A DNA stretch of 64,000 nucleotides. Origin: CAZVWJ01 sp964631325. Its GTDB lineage: Bacteria > T1Sed10-126. Below are positions 42,683-53,900 of the stretch, piece by piece. The position numbers and the translations under genes were made by a program. A model generated the notes under the pieces. The model saw only the letters and a list, made by a program, of their open reading frames with translations, did not search any database and was not told the origin of the DNA. The stretch is taken from NCBI GenBank assembly GCA_964631325.1, contig CAZVWJ010000002.1, forward strand, positions 1 through 64,000, written 5' to 3'. How positions within the stretch are numbered: the stretch's first letter is position 1; every line of letters starts with the position of its first letter.

Positions 42683-43651
42683 TCAAATCCTTTTTTCCTC
42701 CACCCCCTCCAGCCAGTGACTGAAATCCCGGTCCAGCAATTCTTCTAATGTATTCACTTCAGAGCGCGTAATCTCAAGGAGCTCTTTTTGTAGTTCAAAA
42801 GACATGGGAGGACGAGAAAAATAATTAACCATTGCGGGCTCTAATTTGCGCCAGGCCTCCATACAGGACCTCACCGGCAATACTTCCCGCAACTGCTGTT
42901 TTGTCTCCCCGGGAACCCACTGCACCAGCTCCTGCAAAAGGTCACTCTTTAAACGGCAGTTAGAATTATAACGTTTAAACCGGGTAGAAGGAAACTCGTG
43001 TAAGCCTAAAAAGTTTAAAACTCGACGATAAACTGCTGAGACATCTTCTTTCATCTCTTCCAGAGGAATTATTAAGACGTTCTCCCGACCAAATTCTCGA
43101 AAATAACGCTTAATCTGCCGGGCATAACGATATACCTGAGAATATAACAAACCGTCGGGGAAATAAGTCCCGGGAGGTAGCCTGTCCCCTTTTGCCCGCT
43201 GAGCCTCTAATTCCAGGGCTTGCTTAAAACTTTCAACGTTCTCATTGCCCGTGTATAAATACTGGCTGTGGAGTGCATACATGGCCTCCGGGATTTTTCG
43301 GAGCATAATAATAATTTTAGCTGTCGGCGAAAATTGCTTGATTTCCCGGGCAGCAGAGTGCGAATATAAATACCAGGTTGAAGCTTCTCCAACCTTTTTA
43401 TGCCCCGCTGAACCGGCAAAAAAACCGAGATACTCTTTCCGGTTCCGAGTTTTTAAACGGTGGTTCTCCAAATCCGAACCAAAATACAGGGGCTCTTTTG
43501 GAACGGACATATATATATCCGGATGGTTCTGAAGGTAATAATACATGGAGGTCGTTCCACACTTGGGAGCGCCCACAATAAAAAAGTTAGGCCGTTTTAT
43601 TTTTTCATTAGGCCCGGTAAAAATATCCGTCATCCGCTCGGTAACCTGCAT
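42683..43651 (-). CDS. PAPS-dependent sulfotransferase family protein
   Basis: This 322-residue protein has the 5'-phosphosulfate-binding motif FFIVGAPKCGTTSMYYYLQNHPDI near residue 24 and a 3'-phosphate-binding region in IIMLRKIPEAMYALHSQYLY, with KEPLYFGSD between them. It should transfer sulfate from PAPS to a glycan or lipid hydroxyl. The nearby surface-glycan genes suggest modification of exported polysaccharide, but the acceptor is unknown. GAGGGG precedes the ATG. It lies just upstream of fumA (38 bp) but with an unrelated function. Confidence 0.88.
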   Translation of the reverse strand: MQVTERMTDIFTGPNEKIKRPNFFIVGAPKCGTTSMYYYLQNHPDIYMSVPKEPLYFGSDLENHRLKTRNRKEYLGFFAGSAGHKKVGEASTWYLYSHSAAREIKQFSPTAKIIIMLRKIPEAMYALHSQYLYTGNENVESFKQALELEAQRAKGDRLPPGTYFPDGLLYSQVYRYARQIKRYFREFGRENVLIIPLEEMKEDVSAVYRRVLNFLGLHEFPSTRFKRYNSNCRLKSDLLQELVQWVPGETKQQLREVLPVRSCMEAWRKLEPAMVNYFSRPPMSFELQKELLEITRSEVNTLEELLDRDFSHWLEGVEEKRI

Positions 43652-44030
43652 TGATTAATCCCCTCTTATCATAAAGAATTACCCGGCGTAATCAGCCACA
43701 TCCTTCTTTACAGTATACAAAAACAATAAATCGGCTATAATCATTCCCGGGAGGTCAGATTCACCGGGCTATCTACTATCTTTGTTTTACCTAAAATTCC
43801 TCACTTCATATTTGAATTCCTTAGAAGATGTGAGAAAAATCACCTATACTTTTGACTAATAAGATGGTATAAATATATAGGAATATCCCGTAAAGGAAAC
43901 ACTTAATATTGGCTGTGTAGAGCCCCTTAATGAAACCGGAGTTTGAGACAGTCCTTAGAAGCAGTGTTAAAAAAATCAGATATCATTTTAACTGAGAGGA
44001 ACGGAAATTTGTTTATATTTCCGGGTCAAA
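43652..44030. other. Divergent intergenic region before the surface-protein island
   Basis: A 379-bp gap between the sulfotransferase (minus) and the FecR-domain gene (plus). It holds the CRP-like operator and promoter described separately (43827-43879), and a leader of about 150 nt before the ATG. The leader has GAGAGGA at about 43994, too far from the ATG to act as its ribosome-binding site unless folded; no small frame was found there. Confidence 0.5.
43827..43879 (+). promoter_or_regulatory. CRP-like operator and promoter of the surface-protein island
   Basis: TGTGA-GAAAAA-TCACC (43829-43844) matches the CRP-type consensus TGTGA-N6-TCACA. CTATACTT follows, then AATAAGATGGTATAAATATA with a -10 at 43868-43873 or 43874-43879; TTGACT at 43852-43857 is 16 bases before the second option. 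The dyad centre lies about 42-49 bp before the likely start, the class II activator position. The same arrangement recurs inverted at 57231-57283. Confidence 0.75.
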
Positions 44031-47000
44031 ATGGCTTCTAACTCGCTTAAACCCCAAAAAATTATTTTATTGCTCGGGGTCGTTTTCTGCTTTTCTGTTT
44101 TCCTTTCCCCGGCAATTTCAGCGGATAAAAGCTCACTTCGAAAAAAACTATCCCTACCAGAGTTCAGGCTTGAAGCAGAAGAAGTATCGGGCCGTGTAAA
44201 GATAAAGACAGACACAGGCTGGGAGAAGTTAAAGGCGGGCCGAAAAATCCAGGAGGGAGCCCGTATATCGACGGAGTCAGGTGGGACAGCGGCGCTTGCC
44301 GTCCCGGGTGTAAGCTACCTGCAGATGGATACGGCGACTAATTTAGAGGTGAACAAATTAAAGCAAGTAGCCAGAGAGCAGGGACTTTTGATCAGCGGGG
44401 AGAAAGTTCTGGAAAACAAGGTGAAGCTCAAGCTAAAACAGGGCGGGGTTCAAAATAGTCTTCGCAAACACAAAAAGGTCACCACTGAATTTGACCTGGA
44501 AACGCCCAACGCCGTGGCCGGAGTGCGCGGAACTTCCTACCGCTGTGAAGTGGATGAAACCGGCCGCACAACCTGTGGTGTCCTGGAAGGAGAGGTTAGA
44601 TTTGCCAGCCTGCGGCAACCACAAAATACCCGCACCCTCAGAGAAAACGAAAAATCCAGTCTGGCGGCTGAAGACACCGAGCCGGAAGAGCCCGAACAAA
44701 TGTCCGAAAAAGAGACGGAAGAGCTGCAGAAATTCACGGACAAGGCTGAAAAGAAACTGCGGCTGAAACCTTTTGCTGATGAGCTCCAGCTAAACGACAG
44801 GGAATTTACCAGGACAGGAAAAGGGATATTTAAATTAACCTACGAATACAGGAAGCAACACGAATTAATTTTAAGCGGGATTGCGGGAGCCCGCGAGGAG
44901 AATGCTGAATTGGAGCTGGTTGAAGTTAACCTGGCCGGTTCGGATCTGCCGGTAGAAGGGACACAGAAATGGCAGGCCGCATTTACTATTGAGGCTCCAA
45001 CTGAAGGCAAAAAGAAGACAATAAGCGGCCAGGTGCGAGCTCAAGATAGCCTCGGCCAGCGGTCCCGTGCTTATCCGGTGCAAATTATTCTCGTGCATCC
45101 GGAGAAACAGGGGGCTTTACCGGCAAATCTATTGCCGGGTAAAGTGCCGATTAACGTGGAGACAATCGGCGGACGACCGGTAAGCCAGCTATCTTTTCCT
45201 TACCCTGTGTCCAGTAAAATATTCGACAACTATAGCTGGCAAAAAACTTCTGATACCGAGGTACAGGCCTCCCGGCAGGGAATAAAGATCAGCGGAGCCG
45301 TAAATACGGATTCAACCGTGGCCGGAGTGGCCTACCGGTTAAGTCCGGCCCAGGAATGGCGGCTGGCAGCCGGAAAAAGTGAGTGGTCCTTTATTATCGG
45401 TAAAGAAGAACTCACCGCAACTCCTGAACTCAACCCGGAGGTCGTAGCCTGGACGGAGTCCGGACGGATAGGGACTGAAGTCAGCGCCGGACAATTAAAT
45501 TACCGGCAAATAGAGACTGTATATCCGGGCGGTTACTCTCAGGGAAAAATAGAGCTTGAACTGGAGACTATAAACGAAGCCCCGGTGACCAGTTTTCCCG
45601 TCACGGTAAAAACCTCACAGTTGCGCACAAATCAGCTTGTTTTCCGGGGCCGGGCCCAGGCTGACTCTGAAATCCAGGGGGTCGCCTATCGCACGGAGGG
45701 AGGCCAGTGGCAGCAGGCTGAAGGAGCCTCTGACTGGCTGATCAAGCTCCCTCTTCCGACTTCTTCACAATCTTTAGAACTGGAAATAATTGCCTGGACA
45801 GCCGGGAAAAAAATCAGTGCGCCCCGCCGGTTCGGGCCGGTTGAATATCAGTTTGAAGAGACAGTTCTCCCGGTTAATTTTACCCGGGGAGAAGTACCGG
45901 TAAATTTCGAAACCCTGGCCGGTAAACAGGTATCTGACCTTGAATTTCCATTTAACTTAAACAGCACTCAGTTGGACGGAGATGAAATCCAACTCACCGG
46001 CAGTGTCACCGCGGACTCGCCAATCAAGGGAGTGGCAGTCCGGGTTAACGGAGGCAACTGGCAGCAGATAGCCGAAGGGAGCAAGCAGTGGGCTTTTACG
46101 CTTCCGGGCACAGAAAGCGGTGAGTTCACCGTAGAAGTCCGGGCCTGGACGTCCGGCCAGGTGCTTGGTGAAATACATTCCCTGGGACCGGTCAATTTTC
46201 AGGTGGTAGAGACAATCCCCCCCTCCACTTACGAATCCGGAAAAGTTAAAATTGAGTTTACCAGGGTGGCCGGATTAGATTATTCAAACGTTGAATTTCC
46301 CCTGCACACTTTCCAGGAGGACCTGGACGCCGGACAGTTGATTATTGAAGGAACTGCGGAGGGGGAAGCCACAATCGAGGGAGTGGCTTACAGCACTGAC
46401 GGCGGAGCAAACTGGGAGCTGGCCGAAGGCGACGCGAACTGGAGCTTCAGTCTACCCGTGGAGGGATCAGCCGAATTTGATCAGCTCCGGGTGATTGCTT
46501 GGACCACCGCCGGAATTATTGGCGAAGCCGAAACTCTTGAAACTATCGACCACACCCAGGTCAGCTATTCGACTCACCTGCGCGATCTCTTTCAGCAGGA
46601 ATGGGAAGCTTTCACCAGTGAAAACACCGAAGAAATGCTGGAATCTTACGGCAGTAATTTTTCTTACCAGGACGCTCGGACAGGTGTGCAGAAAGAGCGG
46701 GCCGAGTTCAAAAATTTCCTGGAAACATTTTACAGCGACGTGCGCAATCTTGCTGTCTCCTACAACGTCAACCAGGTGTTCTCCAGTCAGAACGGCGGAG
46801 AAATTACTTTTAATTTAGAATGGCGGGGCACAGCCGATGATCCCAACCGGCCTTTTGTGATTTTCGGCGACGGCTGTGTTCACAACTACACCCGTAAAAA
46901 CGACGGTTCCTTCCAGTTGACCACGTTTAAAAATTTCCCCCTGATACTTTACCTGTTTCATAAGGAGGACGTGGAAATTCCGGACTTAGGTGGAATCGGA

Positions 47001-47393
47001 ATTAGAAATCTTGCCGTCTTCAGCCGGACCGAGGACGCCGATATACTTGCTTACTGCAGGCCGGATATGCTTCAGGCAAACTACGCCACCCTGGAGCTGG
47101 GCGGCGATGTGAAAGACGGTGGACTGAAAAAATTGAGTTCTTCGGGTTTCTCCGGTGTCTCCAGTCTTCCCACCCTGGGCAGTGGTTACACCAGCGGGAG
47201 CAGTACAGTTATTCATCCGGGCGAACTATACGCAATTAATCTGCGCCACCAGGGAGGCGGAGCTTCCTCGGCCCTGGCAAAAATCATCGAAATTACCGCC
47301 AGTCACGTTGAGGTTCAGATTATCTCCGCCCAGTCCCCACCCGGAATAGAAGAAAAAATACAGCTCGACTACCGGGGGGTGGATCCCTTTTGA
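44031..47393 (+). CDS. Exported FecR-domain protein with Ig-like repeats and C-terminal NTF2-like domain
   Basis: This 1120-residue protein has a signal peptide (LLLGVVFCFSVFLSPAISA). A FecR/LysM-like domain follows (about 45-195: SGRVKIKTDTGWEKLKAG, ISTESGGTAALAVPG, VAGVRGTSY), then an acidic linker. Four modules of about 115 residues start near 366, 497, 612 and 730; each begins with a PxxYxxGKVxIxxET phrase and ends in a VxAWTxG(K/Q) strand. An NTF2/SnoaL-like domain (about 845-980: FQQEWEAFTSENTEEMLESYG) precedes a Gly/Ser-rich tail. FecR domains of this kind often occur in large exported proteins rather than sigma-factor signalling. The gene is first in a coupled operon; the next start overlaps its stop. 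Function unknown; cell-surface or periplasmic scaffold is likely. Confidence 0.8.
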   Translation: MASNSLKPQKIILLLGVVFCFSVFLSPAISADKSSLRKKLSLPEFRLEAEEVSGRVKIKTDTGWEKLKAGRKIQEGARISTESGGTAALAVPGVSYLQMDTATNLEVNKLKQVAREQGLLISGEKVLENKVKLKLKQGGVQNSLRKHKKVTTEFDLETPNAVAGVRGTSYRCEVDETGRTTCGVLEGEVRFASLRQPQNTRTLRENEKSSLAAEDTEPEEPEQMSEKETEELQKFTDKAEKKLRLKPFADELQLNDREFTRTGKGIFKLTYEYRKQHELILSGIAGAREENAELELVEVNLAGSDLPVEGTQKWQAAFTIEAPTEGKKKTISGQVRAQDSLGQRSRAYPVQIILVHPEKQGALPANLLPGKVPINVETIGGRPVSQLSFPYPVSSKIFDNYSWQKTSDTEVQASRQGIKISGAVNTDSTVAGVAYRLSPAQEWRLAAGKSEWSFIIGKEELTATPELNPEVVAWTESGRIGTEVSAGQLNYRQIETVYPGGYSQGKIELELETINEAPVTSFPVTVKTSQLRTNQLVFRGRAQADSEIQGVAYRTEGGQWQQAEGASDWLIKLPLPTSSQSLELEIIAWTAGKKISAPRRFGPVEYQFEETVLPVNFTRGEVPVNFETLAGKQVSDLEFPFNLNSTQLDGDEIQLTGSVTADSPIKGVAVRVNGGNWQQIAEGSKQWAFTLPGTESGEFTVEVRAWTSGQVLGEIHSLGPVNFQVVETIPPSTYESGKVKIEFTRVAGLDYSNVEFPLHTFQEDLDAGQLIIEGTAEGEATIEGVAYSTDGGANWELAEGDANWSFSLPVEGSAEFDQLRVIAWTTAGIIGEAETLETIDHTQVSYSTHLRDLFQQEWEAFTSENTEEMLESYGSNFSYQDARTGVQKERAEFKNFLETFYSDVRNLAVSYNVNQVFSSQNGGEITFNLEWRGTADDPNRPFVIFGDGCVHNYTRKNDGSFQLTTFKNFPLILYLFHKEDVEIPDLGGIGIRNLAVFSRTEDADILAYCRPDMLQANYATLELGGDVKDGGLKKLSSSGFSGVSSLPTLGSGYTSGSSTVIHPGELYAINLRHQGGGASSALAKIIEITASHVEVQIISAQSPPGIEEKIQLDYRGVDPF

Positions 47394-47956
47394 AATTAAA
47401 CTTTAAACTGCTGGCCGGTCTGTTTGTTTTAATAGCGCTGGTGGGAACTTTTCCGCCTGGCGCCAGGGCCGGGCTGGCCATATACTCCCCAAATTTTTCC
47501 TCTGACAGCAATCCCGGCGAATCAAACGGGGAACAGCAATCTACTCCTGAAGAAATTAGTTCTGTCCGCAAAAAACGATGGTTTATCGGTCTCACCTATC
47601 CCGGAATTACAGCGGGGTATCAGGGCAATAGTTTCGCCCTGGAACTACGGGGCTACAGAAGCGGAAACACTACAATTTACGGCCCCCGTTTTACCAATTA
47701 CGTCTACTCATTCCGGGGGGGCAATCTTTACTGGGGAATCGATCTTTATTCAGTCAGTGAATTCGAAGGAGATTTAACCCGGGGGGACGGTTACATGGCC
47801 GGAGGTATTATCGGTCTACAAAAATACATCGGTTCCCGGTTCTCTTTCACTCTTGACTCGGGGCCCTACTACATCAAGCTGGAAGACGATCTCTCCGGGC
47901 TTGATAACAGCGGTGTTGAGTTTGTAATTAACACCGGCTTAAACATTCATTTTTAA
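47390..47956 (+). CDS. Small exported barrel-like protein
   Basis: This 188-residue protein starts at TTG 47390, overlapping the TGA of the FecR gene, with GGGGGGTGG upstream. It has a signal peptide (LLAGLFVLIALVGTFPPGARA). The mature part alternates aromatic and small residues in short strands (KKRWFIGLTYPGITAGYQG, FALELRGYR, GNLYWGIDLYSVSEFEG, RFSFTLDSGPYYIKLEDD) and ends INTGLNIHF. A C-terminal aromatic strand of this kind is typical of outer-membrane beta-barrels, probably eight-stranded. I do not recognise a family. Tight coupling suggests it is a partner or anchor for the FecR and giant proteins. Confidence 0.7.
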   Translation: MKLNFKLLAGLFVLIALVGTFPPGARAGLAIYSPNFSSDSNPGESNGEQQSTPEEISSVRKKRWFIGLTYPGITAGYQGNSFALELRGYRSGNTTIYGPRFTNYVYSFRGGNLYWGIDLYSVSEFEGDLTRGDGYMAGGIIGLQKYIGSRFSFTLDSGPYYIKLEDDLSGLDNSGVEFVINTGLNIHF

Positions 47957-47986
47957 GGCGAGGAAGTCAGGTTAGGTGAATGGCAC

Positions 47987-50900
47987 ATGACTGCTAAAAA
48001 ACAAAATATCTGGTTCTGTCTGACCGCAGTATTTCTGCTGTTCTGGCTCGTTTTACCGGCCCGGTCTACAGATACTTTACCGGAAAAATATGTCTCTGCC
48101 GGCACCGATCAATTGAAAGAAAAACAGAAATACCAGCTTGCCGGTATTTCTTTTGGCCCGGTGGAGGCGGTTGAAGAACAGGTCGAGGAGCTGGACAACA
48201 AAGCTAATGATTACTGGATAGCCCACTGGCAGGATAACAACTGTACCGGTGACGCCAGTGATCCAGAATGTGCCGGGGTCGTAAACTTCCCCCAGAAAGT
48301 GCTCGATTACTGGAAAAACCATCCACACGATAGACCGGATAGCTGGGCCGTATCAGTAAACTCCCCTTCAGCCAGCACCACTTCCAGTTCCCCGGACACG
48401 GTCGCTGAAACACACTCTAGCCCACTCTGGCGGGCTAAAACCAGTGGCGTTCTTACTTCCGCTCCGGCCGTTGATGAAGAAGGAACCGTTTACTTTGGCA
48501 GTTATGACAAAAAAGTTTATGCCCTGTATCCGGACGGGTCAGAAAAATGGACTTTCACTACCGGTGGAGCTATCCACGCCGCCCCGGCTCTGGGAGCCGG
48601 CGACACGTTGTATGTGGCCAGTGAAGACAAATATCTCTATGCCCTGGATACGGAAGCCGGGAACGTGTTGTGGAAATACAAAACCGCGGGGCGCCTGCAC
48701 TCTTCGCCGGCCATCAGTTCCAATGGCATAATTTATGTCGGCTGTACGGACAACAAACTGTATGCAATCCGTCCCGACAGCGACGGAGACGATGAGGGAG
48801 AGCTGGCCTGGACTTATACAACCGGTGGTCGGATAACCTCTTCCCCCACTCTAAGCGCCGACTCTACAGTTTACGTCGGCTCCTGGGACAAAAATCTGTA
48901 TGCGGTCCGTCCCGACAATAGCAATGACGGAGAAGGTGAATTAAATTGGAAAGTTTCCACCGGCGGCGAAATTAAATCATCCCCGGCTCTCGGAGCAGAC
49001 GGAACTATTTATTTTGGCAGTCATGATAAACATCTTTATGCCCTCAATTCTGACGGGACTGAACAATGGAGTTCCAACCTCGAAGGGGCAGTCTGGTCCT
49101 CACCGGTTATCGGAAGTGATTCCACTGTTTACGTCGGTTCCTGGAACGGCAAGCTATATGCTCTCAACCACAAAGACGGCTCAACTGAGTGGACGTTTAC
49201 CACCGGCGAAAGAATTGTTGCCTCTCCGCTGGTCGGAAGCAAACGGATTTATGTCGGTTCTCACGACAATACTCTCTACGCACTTAATCCGGACACGCCC
49301 GGTGGGCCGGGAAGCTGGAAGTTCTCAACCGGGGAAGCAATTTTTGCCGGCACCAACCTCCGGGACACTTCCCTGTATGTGGTTTCAGGTGATAATTACC
49401 TTTACGCCCTTGAAGCCGACACTTCCGGCCTCGCCCAATCCAGTTGGCCAAAATTCGGCGGCAACCACAAAAATACCGGCCAGACGCCCGAACAACTACC
49501 GGAAGAATACAGCGGTCCGACCTGGTATGTGAACGACGATACCACAGCCGGCGACGTCTATACTTCAGCCCCGGGTTCAAATGAAAATCCCGGCAGTCCG
49601 GACGCCCCCTTCCTTACTATTTCCCGGGCTCTGGAAGCTGCCACCACCGGCGATACTATAATGATCGATGCCGGCACCTACGGGGAAACGGTAGCCATTG
49701 ACACCAACTCCCTGGCCCTGGTCGGTGCTGACTCCAGTCCGGCCGGGACTGTCATAGATGCCGGCGACAGTTCCGCCGCCAGTAAATTGATTGTTCTTCG
49801 TTCGGATACCGTCACCAACCTTCAAATCAAAAATTTAAGGGTGGCCAACGGATACTGGGGATTAATCCTTTACAACACAGATAACTCACTCGTAGAAAAC
49901 GTTATGGCCACTTCTAACAAATCAGTGGGAATCGGTTTAGTAAACGGCTCTGAGTTTAACACCCTCAGCGAGGTCAGCACTTCCAATAACGATTCTGGTG
50001 GGCTGACGATAGATTCTGCAAACAACTTAGTTAAAAACAGTAATTTTTCAAAAAATGGGGATGACGGTTTAAGTATTGCCCTGTCGGCTACCGCCAACAT
50101 AGTTTATAACAACCTGGTGAGCAATAACGATCAAGCCGGAATTAACGTCGAGGGAAGCGATAATGAAATTCGGCAAAACCAAATTATTAATAATAATCTC
50201 AGCACTACCAGTAATGATGGAGGGCTGGAATTAGGTGACGCAGAGAACGGAGAAATCGCCGAAAACAACCTTGTGGTGCGGAATTTAATCAAGGACAACT
50301 ATAATGGCATCGAGTTGAGAGGAACTAACCAAAATTTAATCCACAGCAACGAACTGGTAAATAATGCATATCATCTTTATCTTGAAGACACCGCCACTAC
50401 CTTTAATGATACCTTTACCAAGAACAACCTGACCTCAGCCGGAGATTCACTGGTAATGGCTGTAGGCTTTTCAGGAACAGAGGCCAAACTGCTCAGAAAC
50501 TGGTGGGGGATGACAGATGAAATCGCTATTCAGTCAAAAATCCAGGGACCTCTGGCGGATGCAGTTGTATTTCAACCTTACCGATTAAACAAAGTGGACA
50601 CAGGAACCGGAGCCGATACACTTGCTCCGGCAACACCGGTGGCTGACACCGTTGCTGGCAGCCACAGTGGAATAGCCCTGAGCTGGAACCAGGTTAACAC
50701 TGACGAAAACAACAACCCGCTGACAGATTTTGCCGAATACAGGATCTATAAAACTACTTCCGGGACTGAAACCGACTGGAAAAATAATGCACTCATGGTC
50801 AGCTCTATCAGCAGTGTTTCCGACACTGATTACGTAGATACTTCCGTCACCCCCGGCGAAACTTATTACTATCGAATTACTGCTGTAGACAGCGCACCGG

Positions 50901-53900
50901 CAGAAAACGAATCATTTTTTAGCAGTACCTTAATAGCCCAGGCCAAACCCTGGTCCGGTCCCACCTGGTATGTAAACGATAACTATACGGGGGACGAAAT
51001 TTACACCTCCACCGCCGGTTCAGACACTAACACCGGCGGCCCCTCGGATCCCTTCCGAACCATTTCAGAAGCAATGAGTCATGTCGCCGCCGAAGATACT
51101 ATCCTGGTCGACGCCGGCACTTACGGTGAAACTGTCGCCTTTATAACTGACGGCCTCACTCTGGCCGGAGCCGGGTCAACCGCTACTAGCTTCGATTTCG
51201 GGGACAGCTCGACTGTCACTGCAGCCGTTGGTATTTATTCTGACACCCACAGCGGTCTGTTAATAAAAAATCTGAGCATTCGCAATTATATGATCGGTCT
51301 GTCTTTCAGCGGTGTTAGCGCTTCCCGGGTAGAAAACGTAACTGTTGAAAATTGTGGTGAAAGTGGGATGTACCTCTGGAATTCCGGCGGGGTTGTATTT
51401 AACCAGGTTGTTTCCAGGAATAATATTTTTGACGGACTTACCGTAGATGGTTCAAAAAATATCAATGTTATTTCCAGTCGATTTACGGGCAACGACTCCA
51501 ACGGACTTGTGTTTATTCAGTCGGACACAGCACTTGTTAAAGAAAATCATCTCACCGAAAATAGCCAGGCCGGCCTTTTATTGGACAATACCTCAACTTC
51601 CCTGGCCAGCAATAACCTGATCACTGGCAATAACTCCGGTATGGAGTTAATTGGCGGATTCTTCAACGAAGTAATTCAGAACGATATCCGCAACAATACT
51701 AACTACCAGGTTTACAACACTACTTTTGACAACCTGTTTCGGAAAAACAACCTCGTAGCCTCAACAACTAATCCGGACAGCGTAGTCAAGGATACTTCCT
51801 CGGGAATTGATTTTATCTACAACTGGTGGGGAACAACCGCCCACACAGCAATTGATACAAAGCTAACTGGTTTCGGGAGCTATGAACCCTACCGGCTTGG
51901 CCAAGTCGACACAGCCCCCGGAGCTGACACTATGGCATTCGCCTCACCCATTGTAGACACAGCAGTGGTACTCGGTTCCGATACCGTAGAAGTTCGCTGG
52001 CAACAGATAACTACAAATGAAGAGGGCAGCGCGATGAGCGCTGATTTCAACAGTTATGTTATTTATCGTTCCACCTCCGATACCGTCACCGACTGGAAGC
52101 TGTATGAAATAGCCAGCCTTGCCGGTTCAATGAGCGACACTGATTATATTGATACCGATGTAACTCCCGGCCAAACTTACTACTATCGAATTACCGCCCT
52201 GGATGATCATACCCTGGACGGCGGCGACGGCACGGCTAAATTTGACAATGAATCCTATTTCAGCAGTACAATCGCCGCCACCCCAACCCATTCCGGCCCC
52301 ACCTGGTATGTGAACGATAACGATACCGCCGGAGACGTCTACACTTCAGCAGTTGGTTCCGAGACCCACACCGGCGGCCCCTCGGATCCCTTTCGAACCA
52401 TTTCAGAAGCAATGAACCACGTCTCCGCCGGAGATACTATCCTGGTCGACGCCGGCACCTACGGCGAGACGGTGGCTATCGACACCAACTCCCTGGCCCT
52501 GGTCGGGGCTGATTCTCAAAGCACGATAATTGATTCACCCGGAGCTAATGTCAATCTATACGCTTCAAACGCAGATAATATCTCCATTCGAAAATTGGGA
52601 GTCCAGAATAGTTCAGTTGGAATTGAACTTGATTCGATAACAAACTCCCTGGTTGAAAACGTTCACGTGGACACTGCAACAAATAATTCCTTGTATCTCT
52701 ATCTTTCTGATTCTAATACAATTCGCTCTTCCTATTTTGGGCAGAGCGATAATGACCAGGTTATGCTCTATACTTCCAGCAATAACTTGATAGAACACAA
52801 CATGGCTGAGAACGGTTGGGGACGAAGCTATTACCTGCAGGCTTCCTCTAATGACAATAAAATAATTAACAATCTGGCCCGGGCCGGACAATCCGGAATC
52901 GTTGTGCGCGGTTCCGATAATGTTCTGGTAGCGGATAATACAATCAGGGATATGTCGGGTTTCGGTATTAGCGCCCAGTTCTATCCGGTTAATTTAAGGG
53001 TCTTGAGAAATACCCTCTATAACGTGGGCAGTGTCAACCTGGAGTTAGAAGCTGACGGTTGTTACGTCGCTCAGAACACGGTGGACTCTCCCGGTAGCTG
53101 GGCTGTACAAACAAACGGTGGAGGAACAATTACAAAAAACAATATATACACAGGAACAATACTACCGGACAGCGGTGCTCTTAACTCAGGAGACTCTGTC
53201 GTTGACCTAACTCGCAACTGGTGGAATACCACTGACGAAAATCTGGTAGCCCGAAAAATTTACAATTCCGGCGCCGGAACCACAATATACAGCCCTTATC
53301 GGCTCGGCTTAGTAGATACCGGCGTCGGTGCCGACACTGTTGCTCCCGCCACTCCCGTTGCCGACACCGCCTTTGTGGTCGGCAGTGACACAATTGAAGT
53401 CCGCTGGCAGGAGGTCACCGCAGACGAAGACGGCAGCAGCCTCGATTTTAACCGTTACAATGTCCACCGTTCTAAATACGACACGGAAACCGATTGGTTA
53501 AGCAACACTTCTTCCAAAGGGTCGATAATGAGCGCCGGGGATACCAGTATTACAGACGATAACAATCTCATTCCCGGCCAGACCTACTATTACCGGGTCC
53601 TGGCCAAGGACGCTTCCTCGCCGGCAAACTCCTCTTTCTTCAGCGATTCAATGAGTGTAACGCTACCTGCCTGGAACGGTCCTACCTGGTACGTAAATGA
53701 TAACGACACCACCGGCGATGTTCATACCTCCGCCGTCGGTTCTGACTCCAACACCGGTGGACCAGACGATCCCTTCCGGACAATTTCCTATGCTCTTTCC
53801 CAGGTTTCAGCCGGGGACACCGTGCTCGTGGATGCCGGCACCTACGGAGCAACCGGCGAAACTATTACTCTAAGTGTTAACGATCTTGCCCTTGTCGGTG

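Noticed and set aside
43981..44030. Upstream alternative start for the FecR-domain protein
   Set aside because: GAGAGGA at about 43994 is followed by no in-frame ATG, GTG or TTG; ATG 44031 begins a normal signal peptide.
48077..50100. Several minus-strand open frames inside the giant gene (for example 48077-48328, 49284-49580, 49870-50100)
   Set aside because: They are shadows of a repetitive coding sequence, lack ribosome-binding sites and show no family features.
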